A model generated the notes under the pieces. It was not told where the DNA came from. It saw nothing but the letters and a program-made list of their open reading frames with translations, and searched no databases. From contig NZ_JAKEEB010000026.1 in assembly GCF_021462825.1 (NCBI RefSeq), positions 29,812-93,811 of the forward strand: 64,000 bases of DNA, read 5' to 3'. Made by a program: the position numbers and the translations under genes. Of the stretch, positions 27,267-37,593 are shown one piece after another (positions within the stretch are counted from its first letter, which is position 1; each line of letters opens with the position of its first letter). Source of the stretch: Streptomyces glomeratus (GTDB lineage Bacteria > Actinomycetota > Actinomycetes > Streptomycetales > Streptomycetaceae).

Positions 27267-28876
27267 CCGCACTGTCGTACACGCACGGGACCAGCACCAC
27301 CCCGCTGCTCGGCGACACCATCGGCGCCAACCTCGACCGGGCGATCGCCGCGTATCCCGAGCGCGACGCGCTCGTGGACGTGCCCTCCGGACGCCGCTGG
27401 ACCTACGCCGAGTTCGGCGCCGCCGTCGACGAGGTGGCACTCGGGCTGCTCGCCAAAGGCGTGCGCAAGGGCGACCGGGTCGGGATCTGGGCGGTCAACT
27501 GCCCCGAGTGGGTGCTGGTCCAGTACGCCACCGCCCGCATCGGCGCGATCATGGTGAACATCAACCCGGCCTACCGCGCCCACGAGCTGGAGTACGTGCT
27601 CCAGCAGTCCGGGATCTCGCTCCTGGTCGCCTCCCTCTCCCACCGGACGAGCGACTACCGGGCCCTAGTCGACCAGGTCCGCGGCCGCTGCCCCGAGTTG
27701 CGTGAGACGGTCTACATCGGCGACCCGAGCTGGGAGGCGCTCACCGCGGGCGGGGCCTCGGTCCCGCATACGGAGCCGGCCGCCGTGGCCGCCGAGTTGA
27801 GCTGCGACGACCCGGTCAACATCCAGTACACCTCGGGCACCACCGGGTTCCCCAAGGGCGCCACGCTCTCCCACCACAACATCCTCAACAACGGCTACTG
27901 GGTGGGCCGCACGATCGGCTACAGCGAGCAGGACCGGGTGTGTCTGCCCGTGCCCTTCTATCACTGCTTCGGCATGGTCATGGGAAACCTGGGAGCCACC
28001 TCGCACGGCGCCTGCATCGTGATCCCGGCGCCGTCCTTCGACCCCAGGGCGACCCTGGAGGCGGTGCAGCGGGAACAGTGCACGTCCCTGTACGGCGTAC
28101 CCACGATGTTCATCGCCGAGCTGAACCTCCCCGACTTCGCGATGTTCGACCTGTCGTCCCTGCGGACCGGCATCATGGCGGGCTCGCCGTGCCCGGTGGA
28201 GGTGATGAAACGGGTCGTCGCCGAGATGCACATGGAGGAGGTGTCCATCTGCTACGGCATGACCGAGACCTCTCCGGTGTCGCTGCAGACACGGATGGAC
28301 GACGACCTGGAGCACCGCACCGGAACCGTCGGACGGGTCCTGCCGCACATCGAGGTCAAGATCGTCGACCCGGCTACCGGCGTGACCCTGCCGCGTGGCG
28401 CGGCCGGTGAGCTGTGCACCCGCGGCTACAGCGTGATGCTCGGCTACTGGAACGAGCCCGCGAAGACCGCGGAGGCCGTCGACCCCGGCCGCTGGATGCA
28501 CACCGGCGACCTGGCGACGATGCGCGAGGACGGCTATGTCGAGATCGTCGGCCGCATCAAGGACATGATCATCCGCGGGGGCGAGAACGTCTATCCGCGT
28601 GAGATCGAGGAGTTCCTTTACGCGCACCCGAAGATCGCCGATGTCCAGGTGGTCGGGATCCCCCACGAGCGGTACGGGGAGGAGGTCCTCGCCTGTGTGA
28701 TCCCGCGCGACCCGGCCGATCCGCCGACGCTGGAGGAGCTGCGGGCGTTCTGCGCGGAACGGCTCGCGCACTACAAGATCCCGAGCAGAGTGCGGATCCT
28801 CGACTCCTTCCCCATGACCGTCTCGGGGAAGGTGCGCAAGGTGGAGCTGCGGGAGAGCTACGCGGACGGGGTGTAG
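27263..28876 (+). CDS. fatty-acyl-CoA ligase (FadD-like)
   Basis: 537 residues, ANL superfamily. P-loop QYTSGTTGFPKGATLSHHN, A5 YGMTETSPV, A8 GRIKDMIIRGGENVYPREIE and the catalytic Lys in TVSGKVRKVE. Closest in style to FadD2/AcsA-type medium- or short-chain acyl-CoA ligases. The ATG overlaps the stop of the preceding ligase, so both are translated from one transcript; having two ligases together suggests one is for a longer or branched acid. Confidence 0.9.
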   Translation: MTALSYTHGTSTTPLLGDTIGANLDRAIAAYPERDALVDVPSGRRWTYAEFGAAVDEVALGLLAKGVRKGDRVGIWAVNCPEWVLVQYATARIGAIMVNINPAYRAHELEYVLQQSGISLLVASLSHRTSDYRALVDQVRGRCPELRETVYIGDPSWEALTAGGASVPHTEPAAVAAELSCDDPVNIQYTSGTTGFPKGATLSHHNILNNGYWVGRTIGYSEQDRVCLPVPFYHCFGMVMGNLGATSHGACIVIPAPSFDPRATLEAVQREQCTSLYGVPTMFIAELNLPDFAMFDLSSLRTGIMAGSPCPVEVMKRVVAEMHMEEVSICYGMTETSPVSLQTRMDDDLEHRTGTVGRVLPHIEVKIVDPATGVTLPRGAAGELCTRGYSVMLGYWNEPAKTAEAVDPGRWMHTGDLATMREDGYVEIVGRIKDMIIRGGENVYPREIEEFLYAHPKIADVQVVGIPHERYGEEVLACVIPRDPADPPTLEELRAFCAERLAHYKIPSRVRILDSFPMTVSGKVRKVELRESYADGV

Positions 28877-28894
28877 GCCCGCCGACCGGTGGCA

Positions 28895-28925
28895 GGTGCG
28901 CGGGCCGGCCGTGGGGACGCGCACC
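28895..28925. terminator. possible stem-loop between convergent genes
   Basis: An 8-bp inverted repeat, ggtgcgcg at 28895-28902 and cgcgcacc at 28918-28925, with a 15-nt G/C-rich loop lies in the 72-bp gap between the ligase operon and the convergent zinc-ribbon gene. Shorter than a typical terminator stem, so moderate confidence. Confidence 0.45.
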
Positions 28926-28948
28926 GGCCGGGGGGAGGGGCAGGTCGG

Positions 28949-29659
28949 TCAGGTCCGGCCGGCGGCCAGTTCGTCGGCGAGGCTGTTCACCGGCTGGGGC
29001 TCCCCGGTGAGGTCGAGCACGAACAGCGGGACGCCGAGGCGGTCCGCGACGGCACGCGCGTCGTCGGCGTAGCCCGCGAGAGAGAAGTAGACACAGCCGG
29101 CGGACTCCGACATGGCGGTGAGCCACAGGCACTCCACGTCCCGCAGTGAGGCCGGCTGCACCGTGGGGTCCACCTGCGCGAGGATCCCGCGCGCGGCGAG
29201 CCCTATCCCGTTCGGCTGCCGCTGGTCGGCGCGTCGTATGTCGTGGTAGCCGAGCCAGCGCAGATAGAGCGCGGTGACGGTGACGGCGTCGCGCGCGGAG
29301 CGGATGGCGAGAGGCTGGAACGCGGCACGGGACGGCTTCCGGCCGCGGCCCGGGCCCTCGCCCGGGTCCTCCGCCGGCGCAGGGCTCGGCTGTCGCCGCA
29401 CCCCGTCCACCGGTACGCGAAGGATCGTCCCGCAGGCGCAGCCCAGTTCCGGGTGCGGCCACTCGTCCTCGCGTTCGCACGTACCGCAGCGGACCGTGAT
29501 CCAGTCGTCGGCCCAGGTGCGGTGGGTGACGACGGAGGGTTCGCCGAGACGGTCCAGGGGTGCGGCGACGGGTGCGCCGCACACACAGGGATAGCGCGGC
29601 GCCGTGTAGAGATGCTCGCGCCGGCAGACCGGGCAGCGCACGAGGACGCTCTCGGACAT
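28949..29659 (-). CDS. zinc-ribbon protein with a restriction-endonuclease-like C-terminal domain
   Basis: 236 residues. The N-terminal half has Cys pairs RCPVCRREH, YPCVCGAP, VRCGTCERE and LGCACGT, that is two zinc-ribbon-like units. The C-terminal half (about 130-236) has helix LYLRWLGYHDIRR and strands GILAQVDPTVQPASLRDVE, CVYFSLAGYADDARAVADRL and VPLFVLDL, reminiscent of Mrr-like nuclease folds; the usual catalytic D/E-x-K is not obvious (AQVDP is where QxK would be expected), so it may be inactive. It is divergent from gcl. Function unknown. Confidence 0.65.
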   Translation of the reverse strand: MSESVLVRCPVCRREHLYTAPRYPCVCGAPVAAPLDRLGEPSVVTHRTWADDWITVRCGTCEREDEWPHPELGCACGTILRVPVDGVRRQPSPAPAEDPGEGPGRGRKPSRAAFQPLAIRSARDAVTVTALYLRWLGYHDIRRADQRQPNGIGLAARGILAQVDPTVQPASLRDVECLWLTAMSESAGCVYFSLAGYADDARAVADRLGVPLFVLDLTGEPQPVNSLADELAAGRT

Positions 29660-29762
29660 GACCCTCTTCACCCCTCGCGTCGGGATCGCGGTCCCATCCT
29701 GCTCCCGTCGGCCCGCGCTTGTCCCCGGCTTCGCGCACCGCGCGGCCCCGCGTCGCCCTCTC

Positions 29763-29791
29763 TTGACGGCCCGCACCACCACGCCTACATT
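29763..29791 (+). promoter_or_regulatory. promoter of glyoxylate carboligase
   Basis: TTGACG at 29763-29768 and TACATT at 29786-29791 are separated by 17 bp, a near-consensus housekeeping (HrdB-type) promoter. The start of transcription would fall near 29798, inside the operator described next, about 100 bp upstream of gcl. Confidence 0.75.
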
Positions 29792-29792
29792 G

Positions 29793-29830
29793 CTTCCATA
29801 TAGTAGAAGTTATATTCCGCTATATGGAAG
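29793..29830. promoter_or_regulatory. double palindromic operator upstream of gcl
   Basis: An 11-bp perfect inverted repeat (cttccatatag at 29793-29803 and its complement at 29820-29830) contains two 15-bp half-sites of the form TTCC-N7-G(G/A)AA: TTCCATATAGTAGAA (29794-29808) and TTCCGCTATATGGAA (29815-29829). Their centres are 21 bp apart, two helical turns. The element starts 1 bp after the -10 box, ideal for repression. I infer an IclR/AllR-type regulator of purine-allantoin catabolism; the regulator gene is not in the window. Confidence 0.75.
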
Positions 29831-29900
29831 TCAAGCAAAGAAGTGCTCACCTCGGGGCGCGACGGGAGCGCGAGTCCGACAGCCGAAGCAGGAGTACTCC

Positions 29901-31658
<1,758 letters not shown>

Positions 31659-31671
31659 CGGGTGCGCACGG

Positions 31672-31714
31672 TCCAGCGAGCGTTGAGCAGCCTGCGAGCC
31701 CGTCCGACCACTCT
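31672..31714 (+). promoter_or_regulatory. SARP-type repeats and -10 upstream of the C-methyltransferase gene
   Basis: Three heptamers spaced 11 bp apart: TCCAGCG (31672), TTGAGCA (31683) and GCGAGCC (31694). Exactly 8 bp after the last is CACTCT (31709-31714), which keeps the A2 and T6 of a -10 box. SARP regulators such as ActII-ORF4 and DnrI bind this kind of array at this distance from the -10. Confidence 0.6.
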
Positions 31715-31763
31715 CATGGTCGGAGGTAACTGATCCGGTAGCGGTCGTCGTAGAGGGAGTGGG

Positions 31764-32990
31764 ATGTCTGCCGTGCTGAATTGCCGCATCTGTGCCGGGC
31801 CGTTGCGCGAGTTCTGCGACTTCGGCTCACAGCCCCTGTCCAGCGCGTTCCCCGAATCCGGCCGGATCGGCGACGAGTTCTTCTTCAGGCTGGCGGTCGG
31901 TGTCTGCGAGTCGTGCACGATGGTGCAGCTCGTCGACGAGGTTCCGCGGCACCTCATGTTCCACGAGGACTACCCGTATCTCTCGTCGGGTTCCGCGGTG
32001 ATGCGCGCGCACTTCGAGAGGACCGCACGGCATTTCCTGGAGACGAGGCTGACGGGAAAGGACCCGTTCATCGTCGAACTGGGCTGCAACGACGGCGTCA
32101 TGCTGCGGACGGTGGCCCAGGCCGGCGTCAGACACCTGGGCTTCGAGCCGTGCCTGCGCGTCGCCGAGGTGGCGAGCGGGAACGGCCTGCGGGTGAGGGC
32201 AGAGTTCTTCGACGCCGGCTCGGCAGCGGACGTCCTGGCGGAGCACGGGCCCGCCCAGGTCATCTACGCCGCCAACACGATGTGCCACATCCCGTATCTG
32301 GAGTCGGTGTTCAAGGGCATCGGCACGCTCCTGGCTCCCGACGGGGTCCTCGTTTTCGAGGACCCCTACCTCGCCGACATCATCGACCGTGCGGCCTTCG
32401 ACCAGATCTACGACGAGCACTTCTACTACTTCACCGCCACGTCGGTGCAGGCGATGGCTCGCCACTTCGGGTTCGAGCTGGTCGATGTGGAGCGCCTCCC
32501 CGTCCACGGGGGAGAGGTCCGCTACACGATCGCGAGGCCGGGAGTGCACCGGCCCTCTCCCCGCGTGGCCACCCTGCTCGCGGAGGAGGAGTCCCGTGCG
32601 CTGACCGGAATGGCCAGCCTGGAGGGCTTCATCACCAGGGTCGACCGGGCCCGCGACGAACTCGTCTCGCTCCTGGAGCGGCTGCGGGCAGAAGGCCGCA
32701 CGGTGGCCGGCTACGGCGCCACGGCCAAGAGCGCGACCGTCACCAACTACTGCGGCATCGGACCCGACCTGGTGGGCTTCATCGCGGACAGCACGCCCGC
32801 GAAGCAGGGCCGGCTCACCCCCGGGTCGCACATTCCGGTGCGCTCGCCGGAGAGCTTCGCCGAGGCGTACCCCGACTACGCGCTGCTGTTCGCCTGGAAC
32901 CACGCAGAGGAGATCATCGCCAAGGAGGAGGCGTTCCGCAGGGGCGGAGGGCGATGGATCCTCTACGTGCCGGACGTGCACCTCGTGTGA
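31764..32990 (+). CDS. NDP-hexose 3-C-methyltransferase (TylCIII/EvaC-like)
   Basis: 408 residues. Zinc-binding cysteines C7/C10 (NCRICAG) and C48/C51 (VCESCTM) open the protein; the SAM motif is VELGCNDGVML; YDEHFYYF is the conserved catalytic-site segment; the C-terminal C-methyltransferase domain includes VAGYGATAKSATVTNYCGI. These enzymes add a methyl group at C-3 of a 4-keto-2,6-dideoxyhexose, giving branched sugars such as mycarose or, with an aminotransferase, vancosamine-type sugars. It is the first gene of the cluster and stands alone on its strand. The nearby 3-aminotransferase makes a 3-amino-3-C-methyl sugar likely. Confidence 0.9.
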   Translation: MSAVLNCRICAGPLREFCDFGSQPLSSAFPESGRIGDEFFFRLAVGVCESCTMVQLVDEVPRHLMFHEDYPYLSSGSAVMRAHFERTARHFLETRLTGKDPFIVELGCNDGVMLRTVAQAGVRHLGFEPCLRVAEVASGNGLRVRAEFFDAGSAADVLAEHGPAQVIYAANTMCHIPYLESVFKGIGTLLAPDGVLVFEDPYLADIIDRAAFDQIYDEHFYYFTATSVQAMARHFGFELVDVERLPVHGGEVRYTIARPGVHRPSPRVATLLAEEESRALTGMASLEGFITRVDRARDELVSLLERLRAEGRTVAGYGATAKSATVTNYCGIGPDLVGFIADSTPAKQGRLTPGSHIPVRSPESFAEAYPDYALLFAWNHAEEIIAKEEAFRRGGGRWILYVPDVHLV

Positions 32991-33033
32991 GCAACGCACC
33001 GGGAGGTGGGCGGCGGCCCGGCCGGCGCCGGGG

Positions 33034-33852
33034 TCAGCCGCCCTCGCGGCTCAGCCACTCCCACGCCGTGTACTCCTCGCGCCGCCGTTGCTCGATCTGC
33101 TGGACGCGCTCGAACGCGTCGCCGCCCAGGACGAGCCGCGTCGGCGGCTCGTCCTGACGCACGAGCTCCAGCACCAGCCGGGCGGCCTTGGCCGGTGAGG
33201 CCACCTTGGGGAGCGGCTCTTTGCCGGGGGCCGAGCGCACGACGTCGTACGCCGGATTCCGTGCCCCGGACTCCGCCCTCGAGAACAGGTTCGTGGCGTA
33301 CGGGCCCGGTTCGAGCGCGGTCACCTTGATGCCGAATCCCCTCAGCTCCGCGGACATGGCCTGACTGATCGCGCTCAGCGCGGACTTGCCCGCCCCGTAG
33401 AGGCCGTAGCCCGCCGTACCGCCCCCCGAACCCATGGCGGTGATCTGCAGGATGTGTCCGGAGCCCTGCGCGCGCATATGGGGGATGACGGCCTGGCTCA
33501 CCCAGAGGGCGCCGAACAGGTTGGTGTCCAGATGGGTCCTGGCCTGCTCCTCGGTGATCTCCTCCACCATCCCGGACAACAGCCGGCCCGCCGCGTTCAC
33601 GACGACGTCCAGCCTGCCGAACGTCGCCGCGGCACGCTCGACCGTCGCCATGACCGCCGCGCGGTCGGACACATCGAGGGGTAACGCCACCAAACCGCCG
33701 GCGTGACGCTCCTCGAGCGGCCGCAGAGCCGAGACGTCGCGGGCCGAGCCGATGACGCGGTCGCCCGCGTCCAGGGCTGCCTCGGCGATCGCCCGGCCCA
33801 GACCGCTCGACGCTCCGGTGATGAACCAGACCTGCTCGGACCGTTCGGACAT
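33034..33852 (-). CDS. short-chain dehydrogenase/reductase
   Basis: 272 residues, classical SDR. Cofactor motif TGASSGLG (12-19), NAAG near 90, catalytic Tyr and Lys in YGLYGAGKSAL. It is the last gene of a minus-strand operon with ketoreductase, aromatase/cyclase and glycosyltransferase; 16 bp separate it from the glycosyltransferase gene. In nogalamycin-type pathways an SDR (SnoaW) works with a SnoaL-like protein in ring hydroxylation; a SnoaL-like gene is present nearby, so such a pairing is possible but not proven. Confidence 0.85.
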   Translation of the reverse strand: MSERSEQVWFITGASSGLGRAIAEAALDAGDRVIGSARDVSALRPLEERHAGGLVALPLDVSDRAAVMATVERAAATFGRLDVVVNAAGRLLSGMVEEITEEQARTHLDTNLFGALWVSQAVIPHMRAQGSGHILQITAMGSGGGTAGYGLYGAGKSALSAISQAMSAELRGFGIKVTALEPGPYATNLFSRAESGARNPAYDVVRSAPGKEPLPKVASPAKAARLVLELVRQDEPPTRLVLGGDAFERVQQIEQRRREEYTAWEWLSREGG

Positions 33853-33868
33853 GGGTGTCTCCCAAAGG

Positions 33869-35179
33869 TCAGCGTCCGGACCGCCGGTACTCGGTGGTGA
33901 GCCGCTCGAGCGTCGCCGTGATCTCGGCGGGGGCCGGCGTGCTCGTCACCTCGGTACGCAGGCTCCGGGCATGGGTGGTGAAGGCCGGGTCGTCCAGCAC
34001 CCGCACGAGCATGTTCCTGAACTCGTCGGCGGAGAACCGGTCGACCCGACGGTACAGGCCGGCGCCCAACTCCTGGATCTTGTGCGCCTTGTGGACGTTG
34101 CACCAGATCTCGGTGGGCGCGATGATCTGCGGCACCCCGGCGGCGAGGGCGGTGGTGACGGTGCCCGAGCCTCCGTGATGGACGATCGCCGCGCAGCTGG
34201 GGAGCAGCGCGGCGAGCGGGACGAAGTCCACGACCCGGACGTTGCCGGGGAGCCGGCCGAGCTCCGCGAGCTGACGGGCATTCAGTGTGGCAACGACCTC
34301 GACGTCGAGGTCGGCCACGGCGTCGAGCAGTTCCGCGAGCGGTGTGCGGTCGCCGCCCATGGTCTCTCTGAAGGACACGCCGAGCGTCAGGCACACCCGG
34401 CGTCGGCGGGGCGGCTCGCGAAGCCAGTCGGGGATCACCGCCGGCCCGTTGTAGGGGATGTACCGCACCGGCACGTAGTGCAGGTCCACCGGAAGCCGCA
34501 ACGAGGTGGGCACCGGGTCGATGGTCCACTGCCCCACGACCGTGTCCTCGGTGAACTCGCATCCGTACCGGTCGAGCGTCCAGCCCAGCCACTCGGCCAT
34601 GGGATCGTCGCGGAGTCCCGGCGGCCGTGCGGCGAGCTCCTCGAGATAGCTCTCCCGCATCCGGGCCAGCAGGTCCAGGCCGAAAAGGATCCTGGCGTGC
34701 GCCGCGCCGCAGGCGGCGGCGGCCACGGGCGCGGCGAACGTCATCGTGTCCCAGAGCACCAGGTCGGGCTTCCAGTCCCGGGCGAAACCGACGAGGTCGT
34801 CGACCATCCTCTCGGAATTGAGGATCTGGAAGTCGCTCATGGTCTTCACGGCGAAGCGTGTGTGCATGTAGTCGTAGGTGAGCCTCTCGGGTCGCAGCTC
34901 ACTCATGTCGGTGAGCGCCAGGTAGTCGAGGGCCTCCAGAGACTCCCCGTCGGCGCCGCCCGCCTCGTCCCGGCGCTCGTCCAGGTCCTTCATCTGCTCG
35001 CTGAGGCGGAGCGGTTCGCCCACCGGGACCGGGGTGAGTCCGGCGCCGGTGATGTCGGGGACGAGGTCGGGCTGGCTGGCGACCCGTACGTCATGACCCG
35101 CGGCCCGCAGCGCCCAGGCGATCGGGATCTGCGGGTGCAGGTGGGTCTTGACGGCGAAGGTCGCGAACAGGATGCGCAT
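33869..35179 (-). CDS. GT-B glycosyltransferase for deoxysugars
   Basis: 436 residues, GT1-like. N-terminal acceptor domain MRILFATFAVKTHLHPQIPI and C-terminal donor domain with HHGGSGT at about residue 336 and GVPQIIAPTEIWCNVHKA after it. The segments WTIDPVPTSLRLP and VRYIPYNGP are shared with two other glycosyltransferases here (51384 and 62695), so these three form a subfamily. It transfers a NDP-deoxysugar to the polyketide or a growing saccharide chain. It lies 30 bp after the aromatase/cyclase gene. Confidence 0.92.
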   Translation of the reverse strand: MRILFATFAVKTHLHPQIPIAWALRAAGHDVRVASQPDLVPDITGAGLTPVPVGEPLRLSEQMKDLDERRDEAGGADGESLEALDYLALTDMSELRPERLTYDYMHTRFAVKTMSDFQILNSERMVDDLVGFARDWKPDLVLWDTMTFAAPVAAAACGAAHARILFGLDLLARMRESYLEELAARPPGLRDDPMAEWLGWTLDRYGCEFTEDTVVGQWTIDPVPTSLRLPVDLHYVPVRYIPYNGPAVIPDWLREPPRRRRVCLTLGVSFRETMGGDRTPLAELLDAVADLDVEVVATLNARQLAELGRLPGNVRVVDFVPLAALLPSCAAIVHHGGSGTVTTALAAGVPQIIAPTEIWCNVHKAHKIQELGAGLYRRVDRFSADEFRNMLVRVLDDPAFTTHARSLRTEVTSTPAPAEITATLERLTTEYRRSGR

Positions 35180-35209
35180 CGCTCTCCTACGCGTTCTCGC
35201 GTGACGTCC

Positions 35210-36151
35210 TCAGGCCTTCTCGGCGTAGTCCTTCGCATGGCGCATCGTGGTGGTGCTGTTGCGGCCGAGCGCCTCGCGGATGTAGCGCCTGGCATCGGCG
35301 ACCGTGGCCCCGCCGCCGAGGACCCGGGTCACGGCGTCCGGCTCGATGACGACGGTGTGCTCCGAGGTGACCAGGGTGCCGCGCTCGTCCTCCTCGATGA
35401 GCCACCGGCCGGTGTGGACGGACATCAGGGCGGGGGTCCGCAGCTGTTTGTAGACGATCCGGTCGTCGGGGAAGCACACCCGGACCGACCTGGTGGTGTG
35501 CACCGAGCCGTCCGCGGTCGAGGTGTCCATCTCCAGGACCTGCACATGGGGTGTCGTCTCGGTCAGGGCCACCCGGGCGACGTGCGGAAGCCGTTCGGGC
35601 CAGCTGTCCGCGGCGTAGAGGAAGTCGTAGACGCTCTTGGCGGGGCCGTCCACCCGTACCTGGTCCTGGAAGGACATCACGAGGTCCTTGCCGCTGAGCG
35701 TGCGGTCGGCCGCGGCCTCCAGCGAACCGAGCTCGGCGGCGCTGTTCCGGTCGATGGCCTGCCGGATCCAGGCGACGTTCGCGGGATCGTCGCCGACCGC
35801 CCGGAAGTCGTGTCTGAGGAGCACCCGTGTCCGGCCCGACGGCTGCGGCTCGATCACCCACTCGCCGCCCATGGCGGCCACCGGGCTCTGCGAGACCTCC
35901 TGCCGGAACCGGATACGCAGCCGGTCACGGTCCAGCTCGCGCCGGGAAGTCCAGCTTTTCACCTCGTCGTTGGCGGTCGCCCAGAGCCGGATGCGCTCCT
36001 CGTGCTCGCCCCGTTCCAGGTAGTCGGCGTGCACGGTCGGCGGGAAGACGCTCGGCCAGCCGGTCACCTCGGCGAGGAGGTCGAAGACGGCCTGTGGGGG
36101 AGCGGACAGGACGATCTCGTGCTCGGTCTCGTGAACGGCGGGGGATGCCAT
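35210..36151 (-). CDS. didomain polyketide aromatase/cyclase
   Basis: 313 residues made of two SRPBCC (START-like) halves, about 1-150 and 160-313. Each begins with a strand-helix signature (EHEIVLSAPPQAVFDLLAEV; QVRVDGPAKSVYDFLYAADS) and shows the repeated W-P-x-x-x-P (TGWPSVFPPT; DSWPERLPHV). This didomain form belongs to type II PKS systems that reduce C-9, for example ActVII, and performs first-ring aromatisation. It lies 12 bp after the ActIII-type ketoreductase gene, which supports a reduced aromatic polyketide. Confidence 0.93.
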   Translation of the reverse strand: MASPAVHETEHEIVLSAPPQAVFDLLAEVTGWPSVFPPTVHADYLERGEHEERIRLWATANDEVKSWTSRRELDRDRLRIRFRQEVSQSPVAAMGGEWVIEPQPSGRTRVLLRHDFRAVGDDPANVAWIRQAIDRNSAAELGSLEAAADRTLSGKDLVMSFQDQVRVDGPAKSVYDFLYAADSWPERLPHVARVALTETTPHVQVLEMDTSTADGSVHTTRSVRVCFPDDRIVYKQLRTPALMSVHTGRWLIEEDERGTLVTSEHTVVIEPDAVTRVLGGGATVADARRYIREALGRNSTTTMRHAKDYAEKA

Positions 36152-36163
36152 GGCTGCTCCGGT

Positions 36164-36949
36164 TCAGTAGTTGCCGAGGCCGCCGCAGACATTGATCGCC
36201 TGGGCGGTGACGGGGGCGGCGGACTCGGTGACCAGGTAGCCGACGAGACCGGCGACCTCTTCGGGAGTGCTGTACCGGCCGAGCGGGATCTTCGCCTGGA
36301 ACCGCTGCAGGACTTCCTCCTCGCTGGTTTCCCAGACCTCCGCGTAGCCCTGCCGCACTCGCTGGGCCATGGGCGTCTCCACATAGCCGGGGCAGACGGC
36401 GTTGACCGTGACGCCCGTCTTGGCCAGCTCCAGGCCGAGCGCCTTGGTGAAGCCGACGACGCCGTGCTTGGAGGCGGAGTAGGGGGCCCCGAGGGCCACG
36501 CCCTGCTTGCCGCCGGTGGAGGCGATGTTGACGATGCGCCCGTGCCCACGCTCCAGCATGCCGCCGGCGGTGAGCACCTCACGGGTCATCCGGAAGACGC
36601 TGTTGAGGTTGGTCTCGATGACGTCGAGCCACAGTTCGTCGGCGATGCCCGCGGTGGGACCGCCGCCGCTGCGGCCGGCGTTGTTGACCAGTACGTCCAC
36701 CCGGTCGAAACGGTCGACCACGGAGCGTACGAAGGCACGCACCTGGTCGGTGGAGCGGACGTCGCAGACCTCGCCGTGCACGTCGAGGTCCTCGCCGCGC
36801 AGTTCCTTGACGGTGGCCGCCACGCGCTGTCCGTCGCGGCCGCAGAGGACCACGCGCAGACCGCGTCCGGCCAGCAGCCTGGTGATCGCCAGGCCGATGC
36901 CGCTGGTGCCGCCGGTGACGAGGGCGACGTGCGGGTTGTGATGGGACAT
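36164..36949 (-). CDS. type II polyketide ketoreductase (ActIII-like)
   Basis: 261 residues, SDR fold. TGGTSGIG cofactor motif, NNAGRSGGG (ActIII has NNAGRPGGG at this place), catalytic Tyr and Lys in APYSASKHGVVGF, and the terminal signature CGGLGNY that ends ActIII-type enzymes. It reduces the C-9 carbonyl of the nascent poly-beta-ketone. ATG 36949 has GAGGGGAACC upstream. First gene of the minus-strand operon to the aromatase/cyclase, glycosyltransferase and SDR. Confidence 0.95.
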   Translation of the reverse strand: MSHHNPHVALVTGGTSGIGLAITRLLAGRGLRVVLCGRDGQRVAATVKELRGEDLDVHGEVCDVRSTDQVRAFVRSVVDRFDRVDVLVNNAGRSGGGPTAGIADELWLDVIETNLNSVFRMTREVLTAGGMLERGHGRIVNIASTGGKQGVALGAPYSASKHGVVGFTKALGLELAKTGVTVNAVCPGYVETPMAQRVRQGYAEVWETSEEEVLQRFQAKIPLGRYSTPEEVAGLVGYLVTESAAPVTAQAINVCGGLGNY

Positions 36950-37023
36950 GGTTCCCCTCAGGAGAGCTGTCGGTGCCACGGATCTGGCTCGGCAGCCGAG
37001 CCTTGCGGCGCCCGCTAGCAGGG

Positions 37024-37053
37024 CGCTTGAGTCCGTCTTGATCCGCTTCAAGC
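37024..37053. promoter_or_regulatory. SARP-type repeats between ketoreductase and SnoaL-like genes
   Basis: Reading plus: TTGAGTC (37027) and TTGATCC (37038), 11 bp apart. Reading minus: TCAAGAC (37041 down to 37035) and TCAAGCG (37030 down to 37024), also 11 bp apart. The element lies in the 190-bp divergent gap and could serve both directions. No good -10 is visible at the ideal distance, so confidence is lower. Confidence 0.45.
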
Positions 37054-37139
37054 CTCGGTGCACCCGTCTCCGAGCAGGGCCTGCCACCTTCTCCAGCGGG
37101 CCGGCCGTGCCGGAGAGACGAGAGCAACCGGGAGGGGTC

Positions 37140-37583
37140 ATGTCGCTGACCGAGAACAAGGAACGCTGCCTGCAGATGGTCGCCGCCTGGAACCGGTGGG
37201 ACGTGGACGGCGTCGTCGCGCACTGGGCGCCGGACGTCGTCCACCACACGGCAGACGGCGGCCGGCACGACACCGGGGAACTCATCGAGACGATGCGCGG
37301 TGCCGTCCGTGCCTTTCCGGATCTGCACCTTGAGGTGAAGAGCGTCATCGCCGAAGGGGACAGGGTCATGCTCCGGATCACCGTGACGGCGACCCACCGG
37401 GGCGAGTTCCTCGGCCTCGCACCGACCGGCCGACCGGTGACCTGGCACTACCTGGAGGAACTCCGTTTCTCCCCGGAGGGCAAGGTCGTCGAGCACTGGG
37501 ACGTCTTCGACTTCGGTCCGCTGTTCCGGGAACTCGGCATGCTCGACGGCGCGGTGCCCGTGGGCTCCACCTCCCGCTCGTGA
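37140..37583 (+). CDS. SnoaL-like polyketide cyclase/hydroxylase-fold protein
   Basis: 147 residues, NTF2/SnoaL fold. Helix MVAAWNRWDVDGVVAHWAPD, then ITVTATHRGEFLGLAPTGRP and the C-terminal VVEHWDVFDFGPLFRELG, where the acidic residue and His occupy the active-site positions of the family. SnoaL and AknH close the fourth ring of anthracyclines by aldol condensation; SnoaL2/AclR-like relatives hydroxylate C-1. The HWDVFD wording leaves both options open. ATG 37140 with GGAGGGG 3 bp upstream. Confidence 0.85.
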   Translation: MSLTENKERCLQMVAAWNRWDVDGVVAHWAPDVVHHTADGGRHDTGELIETMRGAVRAFPDLHLEVKSVIAEGDRVMLRITVTATHRGEFLGLAPTGRPVTWHYLEELRFSPEGKVVEHWDVFDFGPLFRELGMLDGAVPVGSTSRS

Positions 37584-37593
37584 ACGGCTGACC

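Noticed and set aside
33752..37018. 1,088-residue plus-strand open frame
   Set aside because: Runs antisense through four real minus-strand genes (SDR, glycosyltransferase, aromatase/cyclase, ketoreductase).
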